From Bolinopsis microptera (lineage: Eukaryota > Ctenophora > Tentaculata > Lobata > Bolinopsidae): DNA of 64,000 nt. How positions within the stretch are numbered: position 1 is the first letter of the stretch; every line of letters starts with the position of its first letter. Location of the stretch: assembly GCF_026151205.1 (NCBI RefSeq), contig NC_087080.1, positions 1,963,096 to 2,027,095 of the forward strand, read 5' to 3'. The translations under genes were made by a program, and so were the position numbers. Positions 48,496 through 60,774 of the stretch are shown here, in pieces. Under the pieces are notes generated by a model. That model was not told the DNA's origin and made no database searches. It worked only from the letters and a program-made list of their open reading frames with translations.

Positions 48496-48941
48496 TTAAA
48501 ATAGTTCACTCAGTTCCTCGACCATCACGTTCCTCAACATGTCAAGGTGGGAGAGTGAGACAATGTCATGATCGTCGTAGACTTTTACTAAATGTGCCAG
48601 TCGGCTGTCCTTGGTACGCTGACGGGCTCGTTTTGCACGAGGAGCATCCCCGTACCTCTCCTTGAGGATCATCTCATCTGTAGTGGACTGTTCTATGTAG
48701 ACGGCTTGAAGAAAGGTCCAGATAGTTGGGTAAGAGTGTCCCAACATTGCTGCAAACTTTCTGTTAAAGGCCTCTGCGTAGTTGAAGTTGCAGGTAGTCC
48801 GGTCGACGAGGTTCCAGGATTGCGGAGGAAAGTGGGCAGGTTTGGTGTTACGACCGGTGGAAACTGTACCCAATTCGTCATGAAGTAGTTAAGGAAGTCG
48901 TCGAGGCCAAGGTGGGAGGGTATAATATCCAGGAGCTCCAT
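48496..48941 (-). pseudogene. C-terminal MULE transposase remnant
   Basis: The frame begins near 48941 (MELLDIIPSHLGLDDF) and continues after a single-base frame change near 48875. It then has TSTGRNTKPAHFPPQSWN, NYAEAFNRKF, HSYPTIWTFL and a basic KRARQR stretch, ending at 48496. The WN...NxxEAxxR...HPTIW arrangement is characteristic of the C-terminal part of animal FLYWCH/MULE proteins. The DDE core that should precede it is absent, so this is non-functional. Confidence 0.75.
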
Positions 48942-49090
48942 GAAAGAAAGGAATCGAATGTGATATACTAAACTAAATTCTCTGTGACATTAATACTGCA
49001 CTATCGAAATCACTAACAAGAACCGCTATGCGATGGGATCTGATCTGGAACATACCCTGTCACTAGACTGAACATGAGATACCTTTAGTA

Positions 49091-49293
49091 GATCACATGT
49101 CTGACAGGCCCCATAGCAAGCACTCCATGAGAGCCCCGGCTCAGATCATGTCATGATATTAGAACTAGTTAACTAAGATCAACTGGTAGGGATTGAGGTA
49201 CATTTTCGGATCGAATCCCTAACGGACTAAATCACTACCAGTAGTGATATTTGGGTGGTAGTGATTCCGTCCGTTAGGGATTCAGTCCTACAA
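49091..49293. repeat. 203-bp direct repeat, copy A
   Basis: This is nearly identical (one substitution seen) to 50227-50429, 1136 bp away, with no length change. The unit ends in a dyad: GGTAGGGATTGAGGTACATT, ACTACCAGTAGTG and GTCCGTTAGGGATTCAGTCC. The dyad part is continued by degenerate GGACTGAATCACTACC units to 49410. Confidence 0.9.
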
Positions 49294-49590
49294 GCGGACT
49301 GAATCACTACCGGACTGAATCCCTAACGGACTGAATCACTACCAATCACTATTGGTAGGGATTGAGGTATATTTTCGGACTGAATCACTACCGGACTTAT
49401 TCACTACCGCTAATATCTAGACCTAACCACTTTGATGTGATCCCCACTGAACTTTGCAATAAAGGCATAATTATTCGTATTTCATTAGTTAATTATTTTA
49501 TTTTTTGTTAATTATTATTAGATTTTTCGTGATAATTGACTAAGCAGAAATTTGGTCAAAGAATAATAGATAATATACTGATACAGTAAT

Positions 49591-50052
49591 TTAAATGTCA
49601 CCACCGGGAGAGGTCAGGTAGTTAGGAGGAATCACCAGGTCTTCTAAGGAGATGGGGTTGACAGGATGGGAGTAGGCTGCCAGTCTGGCTCGTCTGACTA
49701 GTCGTGCCAAGGACTTGGGATCACAGTTGAGCCGGGACGAGGCTTCGAAGGATAGTCCAGCGACAGAGTCTGCAACAATCTGCTTAGTTGAGTTCTCAGT
49801 AGTAGCTGCGAGGGTCTTCATTTTAGACTTGGAGCGGTGGGCTGCAATTTGTGCTGGTTGAGATTCGTGGTCATGAGGGGTAGCAGAACAGAAGGTGTCC
49901 TGGACAAGGATCAGGCGGGACTTGCACTTGTTGCACTTCCAGTAGGTCTTGTCTTCCTTCTTTCTGTTAAGGTGGTAGAGGTGACCATCGTAGAGGACGT
50001 TGCGGCTGCCTTTCTTTCTGCCAGGAATAAACTCGATGGATGAGGAAGACAT
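49591..50052 (-). CDS. FLYWCH zinc-finger N-terminal segment of a MULE-type transposase
   Basis: An uninterrupted 153-codon frame beginning MSSSSIEFIPGRKKGS. It shows the FLYWCH pattern: aromatic-x-x-G-R-K-G, then DGHLYHLNRKKEDKTYWKCN, Cys-x-x-Cys, then a His-Asp-His pair at about residues 58-60. A basic linker and a short Arg-rich region follow. FLYWCH fingers occur at the N-terminus of many animal MULE transposases and in genes derived from them. The catalytic DDE domain does not follow; a stop after SPGGDI ends the frame. The transposon context favours a remnant, but the intact frame leaves open a small DNA-binding protein. Confidence 0.65.
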   Translation of the reverse strand: MSSSSIEFIPGRKKGSRNVLYDGHLYHLNRKKEDKTYWKCNKCKSRLILVQDTFCSATPHDHESQPAQIAAHRSKSKMKTLAATTENSTKQIVADSVAGLSFEASSRLNCDPKSLARLVRRARLAAYSHPVNPISLEDLVIPPNYLTSPGGDI

Positions 50053-50226
50053 AGTGGTATAAGATAAACACAGGCGTTGCGGGTTTATATATTATTCCCG
50101 CTAGCTGATTGAGATACCGAGCATGTGAAGGTTCACATCACTGTATTGTCGTATAGCAGGTCATTATGGATGACTTGATCCGAACCAGTTCTCGTTATGG
50201 CTCCTCGTTGCGTACGTAAGTCTGTG

Positions 50227-50429
50227 GATCACATGTCTGCCAGGCCCCATAGCAAGCACTCCATGAGAGCCCCGGCTCAGATCATGTCATGATATTAGAA
50301 CTAGTTAACTAAGATCAACTGGTAGGGATTGAGGTACATTTTCGGATCGAATCCCTAACGGACTAAATCACTACCAGTAGTGATATTTGGGTGGTAGTGA
50401 TTCCGTCCGTTAGGGATTCAGTCCTACAA
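50227..50429. repeat. 203-bp direct repeat, copy B
   Basis: Second copy of the unit at 49091-49293. Together the copies bracket the FLYWCH frame, as if a 1.1-kb segment had been inserted or the unit had recently been duplicated. Confidence 0.9.
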
Positions 50430-51009
50430 TCGCTAAAGTGTCACGCGATGAGATCCTCATTCCTAAATGATCTGCTTGAGTGCACGTACTTGGTCGGTAT
50501 TTCGCTTAGCGAAATCACATCGACCAGTTCATAATTATACCTCTTTATCAAAGAATCTTTTTGCATTTTAGAGTAGCATCAGGATATTTCAGTCAAATGG
50601 AAGAAGTTTATACCGAACAATTGTCTAACGTATCTAAAAATTACAATATGATATCATGTATAATATAAATAATCTAGGACAATTTTCTGCTTCAACAACT
50701 CCATGAATTATTCTAATCTCACTATTATAATAATCAATCACGAGTTGTATCTAATCTGATTTCAATCTTCCGACCAAGTCGACTCTACAGTCCGATCTCA
50801 AATTTCTAACCGTTCCAAAATTTACATGTGGGTACCGCTCTAGAGTCCTCATAGTATGGTTTCGGTAAGGGAGTTCCGCTCTAGAGTCCTATCCTGGCGA
50901 TTTGACTCCACTCTAGGGTCCCCTTATAGTATGGTTCCGGTAAGGGGGTTCCGCTCTAGATTCCTACCCTGGCGATTTGACTCCGCTCTAGGGTCCTACT
51001 TTTGACCAA

Positions 51010-51745
51010 GTAAGCCATACAGTCCCCCGCTCTACAGTACTACAGCCCAAATTGTGAGATGTTCAAAATCCTACAATGATTATACTAGATTAACGTTATT
51101 ATAGAAAACTAATTAAAGAGTGCTATGTTGCCATGCAGCAGTGAATATGAAGATATTTAAGCAATATATTATGTCATCATAATTTTGTATAATAGGAAGC
51201 AAGTATTTCAGGTCATTTGGTGAACTGTTATGTAAGACTAATATACAGGTTCATCGAGATATCAATGAATATTATTTTTAAGAGGCTACCCATTCGAAAC
51301 ACAGATCATTATCAATCTTGTGAAAATGTTTAAATTTCAAAACATTCTACATGAACACGGTCCCGACACGATACATCTGTACACATCATTAACAAATAAT
51401 ATTTTAATCGAGTTGGTAATGTTACAGTTTTCCACTGTTAATTTGGATATCCGATTGACTGGGAGCATTCAGTCGACTGTCCTCTCTGCTATAAGGTGTG
51501 TAGCGTGTACTATGCCATACTGCCCGGTCACTTGTCCACAATCAACCAAATCATCATATCATATTGATATACATTGAACGTAATTATAATCAATAATGCC
51601 CATTGCTAGGGATATTTTGAGGAATTTAATGGGTGAAAATAGATGTTGTAGTACAATAAATAGAGATAAAGGTGGACAGTACTAGTGGGGTGCAGACAAT
51701 TCGTTAAATTAAATTCTCAGTTCAAAGTTTTAAAATTTCATATTT
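51010..51745. other. Unassigned interior DNA of the outer element
   Basis: AT-rich, no gene recognised. Confidence 0.4.
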
Positions 51746-52342
51746 CGAATGGCATAAAATGGAGACAAATGGCATAAAAATCGTCAAATGGCATAGAAAT
51801 TTCATGGCATAAATGGAAATTTTGCTTGGCCAATTCTCCATTATGCCATTTATGCCATTGGTACCCCCCCTAAGGGAGTAGTCTGAGAGTTGAAGTTTCT
51901 TCACATCAAAATGTTAAATTATAAGTGTTTAATAACAACTTAACAACAACTTGTTTAATAAAAACTTACTTAAACTATATACATCACGTGACCAAACTTA
52001 GCTGGATAAAAAGAAAAAAGACGAAAGTTATCGACAGGGGCCCAATCACAGTCATGTGTCTACTGAGGTATTGTAATGACGACATAAGCAATATAAATTA
52101 CACAACAATGAGCAAGGTTTGAGAAAACAATTACACGTGGAGCTTTGTTCTGATTCAAACTTGGGTCAAAGTCTGTGAGTTATTAAAGTCTAAAATAAGC
52201 GATATTAAAGGTAGGCTAAGGAGCTGAGTAGACTTGATAAATATACGCTAAACAATAACAATAATAATGGACTACATTATCATTGTTGTTGTTGAGACTT
52301 GTGACGGAGTCTTGTGACCTTGTTTAACACAGAAGGTCAGAA

Positions 52343-52525
52343 CACTGGTCTCGAAATAAAACAGATACACTAGTTTCAGAATAAAACAGAAATAGAAAGA
52401 GAAATACTAGTCTCAGAATCAAACAGAAAGAGAAACACTAGTCTCAGGATAAAACAGAAAGAGAAAAATTAGTCTCAGAATAAAACAGAAAGAGAAACAC
52501 TAGTCTCAGGATAAAACAGAAAACA
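52343..52525. repeat. About 31-bp tandem repeat, five to six copies
   Basis: Units of ACTAGTCTCAGRATAAAACA plus GAAAGAGAAAC, with increasing divergence at the left edge. Confidence 0.85.
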
Positions 52526-52529
52526 AGCT

Positions 52530-55500
52530 ACGAGACGTGATTGTGTATAGTGTATGTAACATATTCCTTATTCCGTGTCCCAAAATATCTCTGAATGTCT
52601 TCAAGCTCAAACTCAGCAACAATAAACTCATATATTCCATGTCTTCAAGTATTACAGTTAATTCAAATATTACAGCTTTGTAATGCAATGTCGTTTATCG
52701 TCGTTTAATGCTTCCAACGAAGCTAATTTATTATTGACTGAATCCAAACCAGACACAGCACAATACCAGCTGTTCTGGGGTAAGTTCCCAGAATTTAGTC
52801 GGTAAATTAAATAAAACGTGCGTCACTAAATCTGCTCAGATCAGATACCAAGACATTTGAGTTATATAATAACTTAATAATTATCCCAACATCTCAGTGA
52901 GATTGTTGATTATGATGCAGATATGTTAAGACTCATCGTACATAATACATATTTGATAATGATCGAATTTTAATATTATCTGTCTACAAATTGTAGGGGA
53001 GACAACCAGAAGAATGAAAATGTAATTGGGAAGCCAGCGCCCAGCACCATTCTCACTCATATTCTCATATTCACTAACTAGACGTGAAATCTTCCCTGGC
53101 AAATGATTAAAGATGTCTAGCTGTCTACCTCAACTATACGATAAATGTTTTAGAAGGTATTCTTAATATCATAAAATTTAAAAATTCAGGACAATTATGT
53201 TGCCTCTCCAACCAGAATTCGAGTTACTGAATATATTATGTTATGTAGTCTGTCTGCTAAATATTATTAAATGGTTATTTGAGTAGGTAGACTAACTATT
53301 GACTAACGTCATTATATATGGGAACTTACCGAATCTGGTAAAAAGTGGTGGTCACGGCACGCTCCTGTCAAATTAAGCTTATTAACTGGGGGTAACGAGG
53401 AAATGGAAGATTTGTGCAAGATATTAATCATGGATCATGATTATGAGTGATAGATGGAGATGACCACGAATCAGTCATACCACATGACGTGTATTATTTA
53501 AGATATATATGAGCTTTTAAACTTAAATGTTCTTAAAAAAACTATATAATAAGTTATTTGATAAGAACTGTGTATACTGTAGAGAGGATTCCAGCCGAGA
53601 AATATCTGGAGCAATGCCAATTTTAAAGCCTCCAATTTTCAACCAGCTCAACCCAGTAAACACTAAACAAGTATAAACGGCAACACAACAATATCATTAA
53701 ACTCAGCTAACAGCATAAAACCTTCAAGATGGGGCAAAGTAAATGGCTTTATGCAACCACGCAACATGGCATATATATTACTATTGCTGGGTCACGTGGC
53801 AAGGCCTTTATTAACCTCTCGCTACATGATCTGTCATAAAAGAAGTGTAAATTGTTCCCCAGGGGAAGCTCGTTTGATATATCTTAATGGAGTTCTGGTC
53901 AACAGTAGTGCTGTAACAGGTTGCGTTATCTAGTTTATATATTATTTACATCACTCAGTTTTACATCATCGTATTTAATCAGTTAAAGTGAAGGAACGGT
54001 CATTTGCTATTTTTATCTATTACTTAGTTACGTAGTGGTTGTGGAGGCAGTCAATTTGGTAACGCTGACAACGCTTCAATCTTTAGATGTAGTAAAGGGG
54101 GCAATGGTTAAAACTTAAATTTGTAATATTTATGAAAATAATGAGACATGTCCTTGAATCTTTTCATGAAGTAAAATTCCCCATTATCCCAACTATTATA
54201 TTAATTCACTATAAGTATTTATATATCCAAAAGAAAAAAGTAAAGTGAAGTAAGAGTCTGTAAATGTTTGTAACAATGTACTATTTAGTAAAGGTAGAGA
54301 CAGTCAAGCTAGTACCAGCAACAATACGCTACTGTCATAAGAGAGGGAGGGGTAATGGACACCGATAAAAACTTCAATTTGTAATATTTATTGCAATAAT
54401 GTTACATGTATCATTGTATCTAATCACGAATGTTTGCTAGCTAAATTGGCCATTTAACGTACCCATGAGAAATAAATTTAATTAAAATTAGCTGACACGT
54501 GGTGTCGGGTTGGCTCGGTGTCTGTGCATACTGCATATTATGCTTAACATGCAAGGTAAAATGCAGCGCTGGACCCATCCCGCAATTATGATACTGCATC
54601 CCATCTGTTCGGCGAAGTTTAGCGCGAAATTAACAAGGGCGGAGGACACAATGCAAGGGCGTAGGGCGCAAGGGCGGTACTTTCTTAAAAAGGTGGACAC
54701 GAGGGCGAATCACATGAATCACTTTAACATTGACAAACGGTTTTTTTGATGTTCTCAACAGTCAGGTTGACGTTAAGCTTAGACTTAGAGTTAGCTCGAA
54801 GAATTCGGTCTACTCACATATAAATTCGAAACGAAACATAGTGATGTGACAAATATTCATGATCACCCAGATTTACGCGAGCCAAAAATTAAGAGATTTT
54901 CCTTAAATATCTCAGCCAACTCAGCAGCAGATTTGGTAACGTGCTTAGACCAATTAAACATGTTCATGTGACAAACTTGGTCTTCAGAATATCGCAGGAC
55001 GGTTTTTGGTTCCGCATTCGTGTCAATGTTAAAATTAATCATGTGATTTGCCCTTTTGGGAAGGTAACTCCCTTGTGTCCTATGCCCTCGTGTCCTATAC
55101 CCAGCACGAACTGACCCTTCTCAAACACAGTAATGCCATGTCATAGGAGTACTGTCAAGCATCACAGCAGCAAACTGCAAAGGCGTTATACGAGAACTTT
55201 TCAGAAAAAAAAAACAAGTTTTGAAGAAAAATTCGGGGGAAAGGAAATACCCGCAGTAAATCGGGGTTTGCGGTAAATCGGGGCGCGGTAAATTGGGGTT
55301 TTCCTGCAAAAAGATTAAGACAGATCTGTAAATCAATTAAGGTAACCCTGACTGAATGCTAACGCTTGCACTTTTTGATTTAGGAGATAATCGGGCAGCT
55401 GTATTGGGTTTACTTCTATTTCTGGGATTTCTGAACTTTATTTGGGGATATGATCATAATGACATATGGGAGCTATTCTCAGGCCAAGTATTAAGTAATA

Positions 55501-56270
55501 CTAATACCTGTTACCCAGGGCGTCGTTTAGAACCAAGTAAATGGCCGTATATAATATATATACAGTATACTCATTTAAACAGTATGGTACTGGAAGGTGC
55601 AGCTATATCAAGAATATTTAATCAAAATTAAACGACCAATTTATTAAGATTAAACGGAGATATTTTAAGATTTTACGATGCTATTTGTGGTCAGATTACC
55701 AAGAAGTACTCATATTAAGTGTCAGATGACACATCTGTAACAATTTATATAGTGCGTCAGCGGCACTATTTAGCAACAGCACTGTTCTGCAGATTGCTTG
55801 TTTTGCAGAGAAATTATAATTATTATTGATAAGTGACAGAGAATGAGGCAGATTGAAGGCCGAAGGAGAATGCCGATCTAGACATAATATAACCAGAATT
55901 TCTCCGGGAAGTTAATAGTTATTAATTTGATTCGGGAAATTGTCGGGGAATTTGGAACTGCAATCGGATTATAAAAATATGATCATCTGTGAATGAGGAG
56001 TATACTTAAAGATAAAAGCGTATAAACTAAGAACTACAAACACGAGGGTCGTGATACTATAAGTATAACATGTAAAGTATAACTGTATATACTACAAGTA
56101 TACTATGTAACTCATGCTACAATTCAAATAGAAACATGCATAATTAACTCTTTAAGGGCCCTAGTGAATTATCACTTCAAAGAATAGTCACACCAGGTGC
56201 TCAGGGCTATTAAATTTACACACGTCCTCTACTAGTATAAGTGTCGCAATAGAGAGAACATTCTTTTAAA
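52530..56270. other. Gene-poor spacer
   Basis: No supported gene. The only curiosity is an internally repeated TAAATYGGGG string near 55255-55300. Confidence 0.45.
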
Positions 56271-56276
56271 TGAGTA

Positions 56277-56396
56277 AGGGGTCGTTCACATATTACGTAA
56301 TCAGCTGAGGGGGGGGGGGGGGGGGTTCCAAATGATAACGCTAGTGTAATTTTGACACAATAGCTATGACGTGTAAAACTGATATGAACGACCCCT
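56277..56396. mobile_element. 120-bp MITE of the AGGGGTCGTTCA family
   Basis: AGGGGTCGTTCA and TGAACGACCCCT are inverted, bordered by TA and AA. The interior has ATTACGTAATC and a poly-G run. It is the same terminal sequence as at 20884 and 24973. Confidence 0.75.
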
Positions 56397-56399
56397 AAA

Positions 56400-58124
56400 C
56401 AATATAATTCTTGTCACACGTTGTATAGCAGACCTGCCGTGCATGAGTGCGCGGCTGTATCGTGGCTTTCGCCACTTAGTGAAACGACAATGGGGGTCAC
56501 GACGTGATACAACATAGTTGTAGGTTTTAATGAATTTATATAAACATACAAAATCTTATTTAAGTGTTTCGCACTTTACGTTTCTTGGGGCTATTTTGGG
56601 CCAGATTTCATTTTAAAAAGCCACAAGATTACTCACCAATCGAAATCCTAAATATAGCCAGATAGAATTCAATTCTATAAGTATAATGTAGAATAATAAA
56701 GTATAATGTAGAGTTGGTCCGCTATTAGTATTAGTCATCGAAACATTAACAGAGCACTTTTCAAGATGACATTTTCTTAATTCCAATTCCTCATGCTATT
56801 AATAACATTTTATAATCATCATATAAATCGTCTTACATGGAAACTAAATCCTGAGCCATTGGCATTATGTATACTGAATACTCAGAAGATTGAGTAAAGA
56901 TTGCTCTACAAATACCAACCCGAAAATGAGTCCTTTAGAACTGACATGGCAACTTTATAAGTTATAAAACCTGTCACCACATACGTAGGCAGCAAAACCC
57001 TGTAGATGAACTAGTACTACTAGGGTGAAGTTGGTCCAGGTTGATTTAATTTCAGGGGTGATGTCTGTCATAGTTCTGCTTAATTTCAAACTTCGTGGCT
57101 GACATCTTATACGCTCCCAAGCTTATCACTTTAAATTGCAAAAAATCACTACTAGCTCGATTTTGTCATGCACTTTATATTTATTGAGATGGTCGAGCAG
57201 CAAAATCGCGCGTAGGTAATTACTCTCACAATTACGTGGTAGCAGAGAATTAGTTAGAAATGGTAACACGACTCCTGTCCGACAGCACTATTTTTTGTGT
57301 TTGAGATGATGTCTAAAATTTGGCACATCAAATTCACCCAAACTTGAACAGATTATTCGTTTTAAAGCTATCTCACTATCTGCAAAGTTTCAAGAAAATC
57401 GTATGGTTGGATCTCTAGAAATACCAGTTCCAAGAATCCATATTCAACCCGAAACTAGAAGTGAAGTTAACTGGCACGTCAATCTTGCACTCTAACATCT
57501 TAGTGAGTGACGCGAGCAAGAGACCAGCAAGCTAGGTAATACAAACGGCGGTTATTTGAAAGTTAACAGCAAAACTATCGAGAATTACCAGCACATACAG
57601 TTAAATGTCTTATGTTGACGGTGTGGCGTAGTGGAGTACTGGATCACAATTACTACTGTTACAGACTCAATCCCTCAATTTCAGTTCAGGGTTGCTGGGA
57701 TTGGGGGTTAACAGTAGGTAAATTATGGTTAGTGTTCAATACCATCCCATTATTCCCATAGTTATATAATTTCTGCACGAAAACTCAAGATTTTGGACAT
57801 AACAAGCACCCTGTGGATATACCAATAAAACTAATTTATTGACTCTGATCTCCAGTTGGTAATGCAAAAGCTCGACTTAGTGCCAACTGCACAATTATTA
57901 AATTATTATCAGCATTTTTTATACGAAGGCCTTACTCTAAATTGTGCTAAAAATAAATTTTCTAAATAGTGTTTAGTAAGTGCCTGCCAAGTTTTAAAAC
58001 CCTATGAGGAATAGAGGATCGAAGTTTGAAAAGTGGTAATTTTTAGTTGTTGGCAGTTGAAAATCGCATGCATAATACAAGGACCCATTACTTTATTGAT
58101 CAATCTTAAAGAATAATCTCAGAA

Positions 58125-58127
<3 letters not shown>
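56400..58127. other. Spacer; possible tRNA-derived SINE piece
   Basis: No gene. At about 57620-57720 the string TGGCGTAGTGGAGTACTGG resembles an RNA polymerase III A-box (TRGCNNAGTGG), as in tRNA-derived SINEs. No good B-box follows. Confidence 0.25.
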
Positions 58128-58217
<90 letters not shown>

Positions 58218-58222
58218 GTCTG
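58128..58222 (+). repeat. (TGTC)n microsatellite
   Basis: About 23 TCTG units with one TCTA interruption near the right end. Confidence 0.95.
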
Positions 58223-58602
58223 TGCGCGTGTAATTTCCGAGCGGCTTAATCAAGAAAACGGTTAAAGTTATGGGACTGATTTTTTCGGTATAGTGCCGAG
58301 AAAACTCTGACGAAGCCAAATGATAAAGGTTCTTCAAATCAGTCGGTGGTTAGTGGTTTAATTGATGGGTTTGTACCACAATGGTGACATAAAATGGATC
58401 ACTTTTTTCTCCCTCCTCGCTCTCTCTCCCATTACTGCATAGGCAGCGTTGGTGCATAAATCATAATTAGGTTAGCCTCGATATTCACTGTCATGTAATA
58501 CTATAAGCTTATTAGGGGAGGGAGCACTCATTGCGGTCTGTTTGGACTGTAAAGAGAGTTCATACTTTCATACGACAATGTTATGCGTGTTTTCAAATAT
58601 AC

Positions 58603-58765
58603 AGGCCCAAAAGTAACTACCCACACGCAACCCTCTAATAGTAATAACTCACGTATAGTAATTCTTCTTAGAATTGCACGGAAATTTCAGAGATTATAGA
58701 TATGGGTCAAACTTAGATTTCATAAAAGTTTCGTCAAATGTAATCTATTACAGTGGGTGTGTCCT
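58603..58765 (+). repeat. Truncated end of the mariner-like element
   Basis: Starts GGCCCAAAAGTAACTACCCA and follows the same sequence as 59301-59455. It breaks off at GTGGGTGTG, exactly where the 2-kb palindrome begins. Confidence 0.8.
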
Positions 58766-60773
58766 GTTCCCAGGTTTTTGGGATTCATGTATCAAGCAAC
58801 CTCATTATAGAGATCCCATTTCATATCCTTGTTTTTAAGAAAAATCATGACTTCTCGCAATATAGACATCTCCGGTTTCTTGGGGAGACTTTGCATTTTG
58901 TCAGCAAATAACCAGCAATTTAAATGGCAGACAGGAATACTTTATTTTAACCAGCAAATGCCAACAGTTTCAAGATCACTTACTGTTACTACCACCGCGC
59001 CGAGACAAGGTTTAATAAATACTGTTATAACTCGACATACTGACACACAGTGCTGTTAATTTGTGATGGTTATGTTGTTAGCTTCCGGCTTCACCTGAAT
59101 TTCTGGGAATTTTCATTTCAGCAGGGAACTTCTACTACCATAATATACTTAACCACCATCAGAGTCAATAAACTAGTTTAATAGATAGTTTATGTTATAG
59201 TAGTTGCGATCAACTAGCTAACTGGGGTGTCTACGCCCTACGGCCGGGACTTCACTATCGCAGTTGAAATTCAAAAGTGTAAACCCGCCTATTACAGGGT
59301 GGCCCAAAAGTAACTACCCACACGCAAGTCGCAACCCTTTAATAACTAACGTAATTCTTCTTAGAATTGCACATCAATTTCGGAGACTATCGATATGGGT
59401 CAAACTTAGATTTCCTAAAAGTTTCGTCAAATTTAATCTATTACAGTGGGTGTGGCACGCCACTCCCTCTTTTTCGCTAGTGTCACCATAAAGTGATAAC
59501 GCTTTCAGCTAGGAACTTCAAAATTTCTAGACACATTTGGTTTGATAATGGAAGTGCTTTCCCAAAATTTCAAGTTGATTGTTTACAATTTAAGCGAGTT
59601 ATGACCCTTTTAAGATATTGCAGATACGTGATCTCGGCACTTAATCAGTGATTTCGTCACCCAATCAGTAATCTCATCGGGAGCTATTCGCTAGCGAGCA
59701 ACAATGAGCCTCATTAGGCGGGATCGAGCATGTTGGTGGATGACGATCTGATCACTTTGAGTGAATACATATAGTGTCGTTCCTTAAAACCGAAGAAATT
59801 CGTGTTATAGCGCTTTGGTTGCTGTTCTATAACTAAGCAGTCTCCAACCAATCAGAGCATTGATTGAGTGAAGATATCACTGATTAGTGCTGGATCACGT
59901 ATCTGCAATATCTTAAAAGGGTCATAACTCGCTTAAATTGTGAACAATCAACTTGCAATTTCGGGAAAGCACTTCCATTATCAAACCAAATGTGTCTAGA
60001 AATTTTGAAGTTCCTAGCTGAAAGCGTTATCACTTTATGGTGACAATAGGGAAAAAGAGGGAGTAGCGTGCCACACCCACTGTAATAGATTAAATTTAAC
60101 CAAACTTTCAGGAAATCTAAGTTTGACCCATATCGATAGTCTCTGAAATTTATGTGCAATTCTAAGAAGAATTACGTCAGTTATTAAAGGGTTGCGACTT
60201 GCGTGTGGGTAGTTACTTTTGGGCCACCCTGTAATAGGCGGGTTTACACTTTTGAATTTCAACTGCGATAGTGAAGTCCTGGCCGTAGGGCGTAGACACC
60301 CCCAGTTAGCTAGTTGATCACAACTACTATAACAGACACTATCTTAAACTAGTTTATTGACTCTGATGGTGGTTAAGCACATAATGGTAGTAGAAGTTCC
60401 CTGCTGAAATGAAAATTCCCAGAAATTCAGGAGAAGCCGGAAGCTAACAACATAACCATCACAAATTAACAGCACTGTGTGTCAGTATGTCGAGTTATAA
60501 CAGTATTTATTAAACCTTGTCTCGGCGCGGTGGTAGTAACAGTAAGTGATCTTGAAACTGTTGGCATTTGCTGGTTAAAATAAAGTATTCCTGTCTGCCA
60601 TTTAAATTGCTGGTTATTTGTTGACAAAATGCAAAGTCTCCCCAAGAAACCGGAAATCTATATTGCGAAAAGTCATGATTTTTCTTAAAAACAAGGATAT
60701 AAAATGGGATCTCTAATGAGGTTGCTGGTACATGAATCCCAAAAACCTGGCACAGGACATCTGATCTCATCTC
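58756..60773. repeat. 2-kb palindrome, arms about 885 bp, spacer about 245 bp
   Basis: The left arm (about 58756-59640) is the reverse complement of the right arm (about 59885-60773), with scattered substitutions and small indels. The arms contain both the mariner-like foldback and about 530 bp of its flanks. Open frames within it occur as mirrored pairs and are not separate genes. Confidence 0.9.
59295..60231. mobile_element. Mariner-like foldback element, TA-flanked
   Basis: Ends are CAGGGTGGCCCAAAAGTAAC and its inverted copy, with TA outside (59293-59294 and 60232-60233). CAGGGTG(T/G)CCCAAAA ends with TA duplication are typical of Tc1/mariner elements. Arms of about 345 bp pair with each other; no transposase is encoded. 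Confidence 0.8.
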
Positions 60774-60774
60774 T

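Larger units (their letters stand above)
48176..51000. mobile_element. MULE (Mutator-like) transposon, decayed, with long repeated TIRs
   Basis: Inverted ends of about 180-200 bp lie at 48176-48370 and about 50822-51000. Each is built from repeated units with TCTAGAGCGG, GGAGTCAAATCGCC and CCCTTACC strings. Between them on the minus strand lie an N-terminal FLYWCH segment and a C-terminal MULE transposase segment. The central catalytic part is missing. No clear target duplication is seen at the outer ends. Confidence 0.7.
47848..51870. mobile_element. Outer TIR element of a nest: poly-G / TACCAATGGCATAAA ends
   Basis: TAAGGGAG occurs directly at 47840-47847 and 51871-51878. Inside it, a G run plus TACCAATGGCATAAA at the left is matched by TTATGCCATTGGTACC(C)n at the right. 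A block of about 105 bp rich in ATGGCATAAA occurs at both ends (about 47865-47975 and 51748-51860) in direct orientation. One interpretation is a small palindromic MITE with 8-bp TSD whose body was duplicated around a later 3.7-kb insertion. Confidence 0.6.

Noticed and set aside
49837-50043. Plus-strand frame opposite the FLYWCH segment
   Set aside because: Shadow of the minus-strand frame, which carries the recognisable motif.
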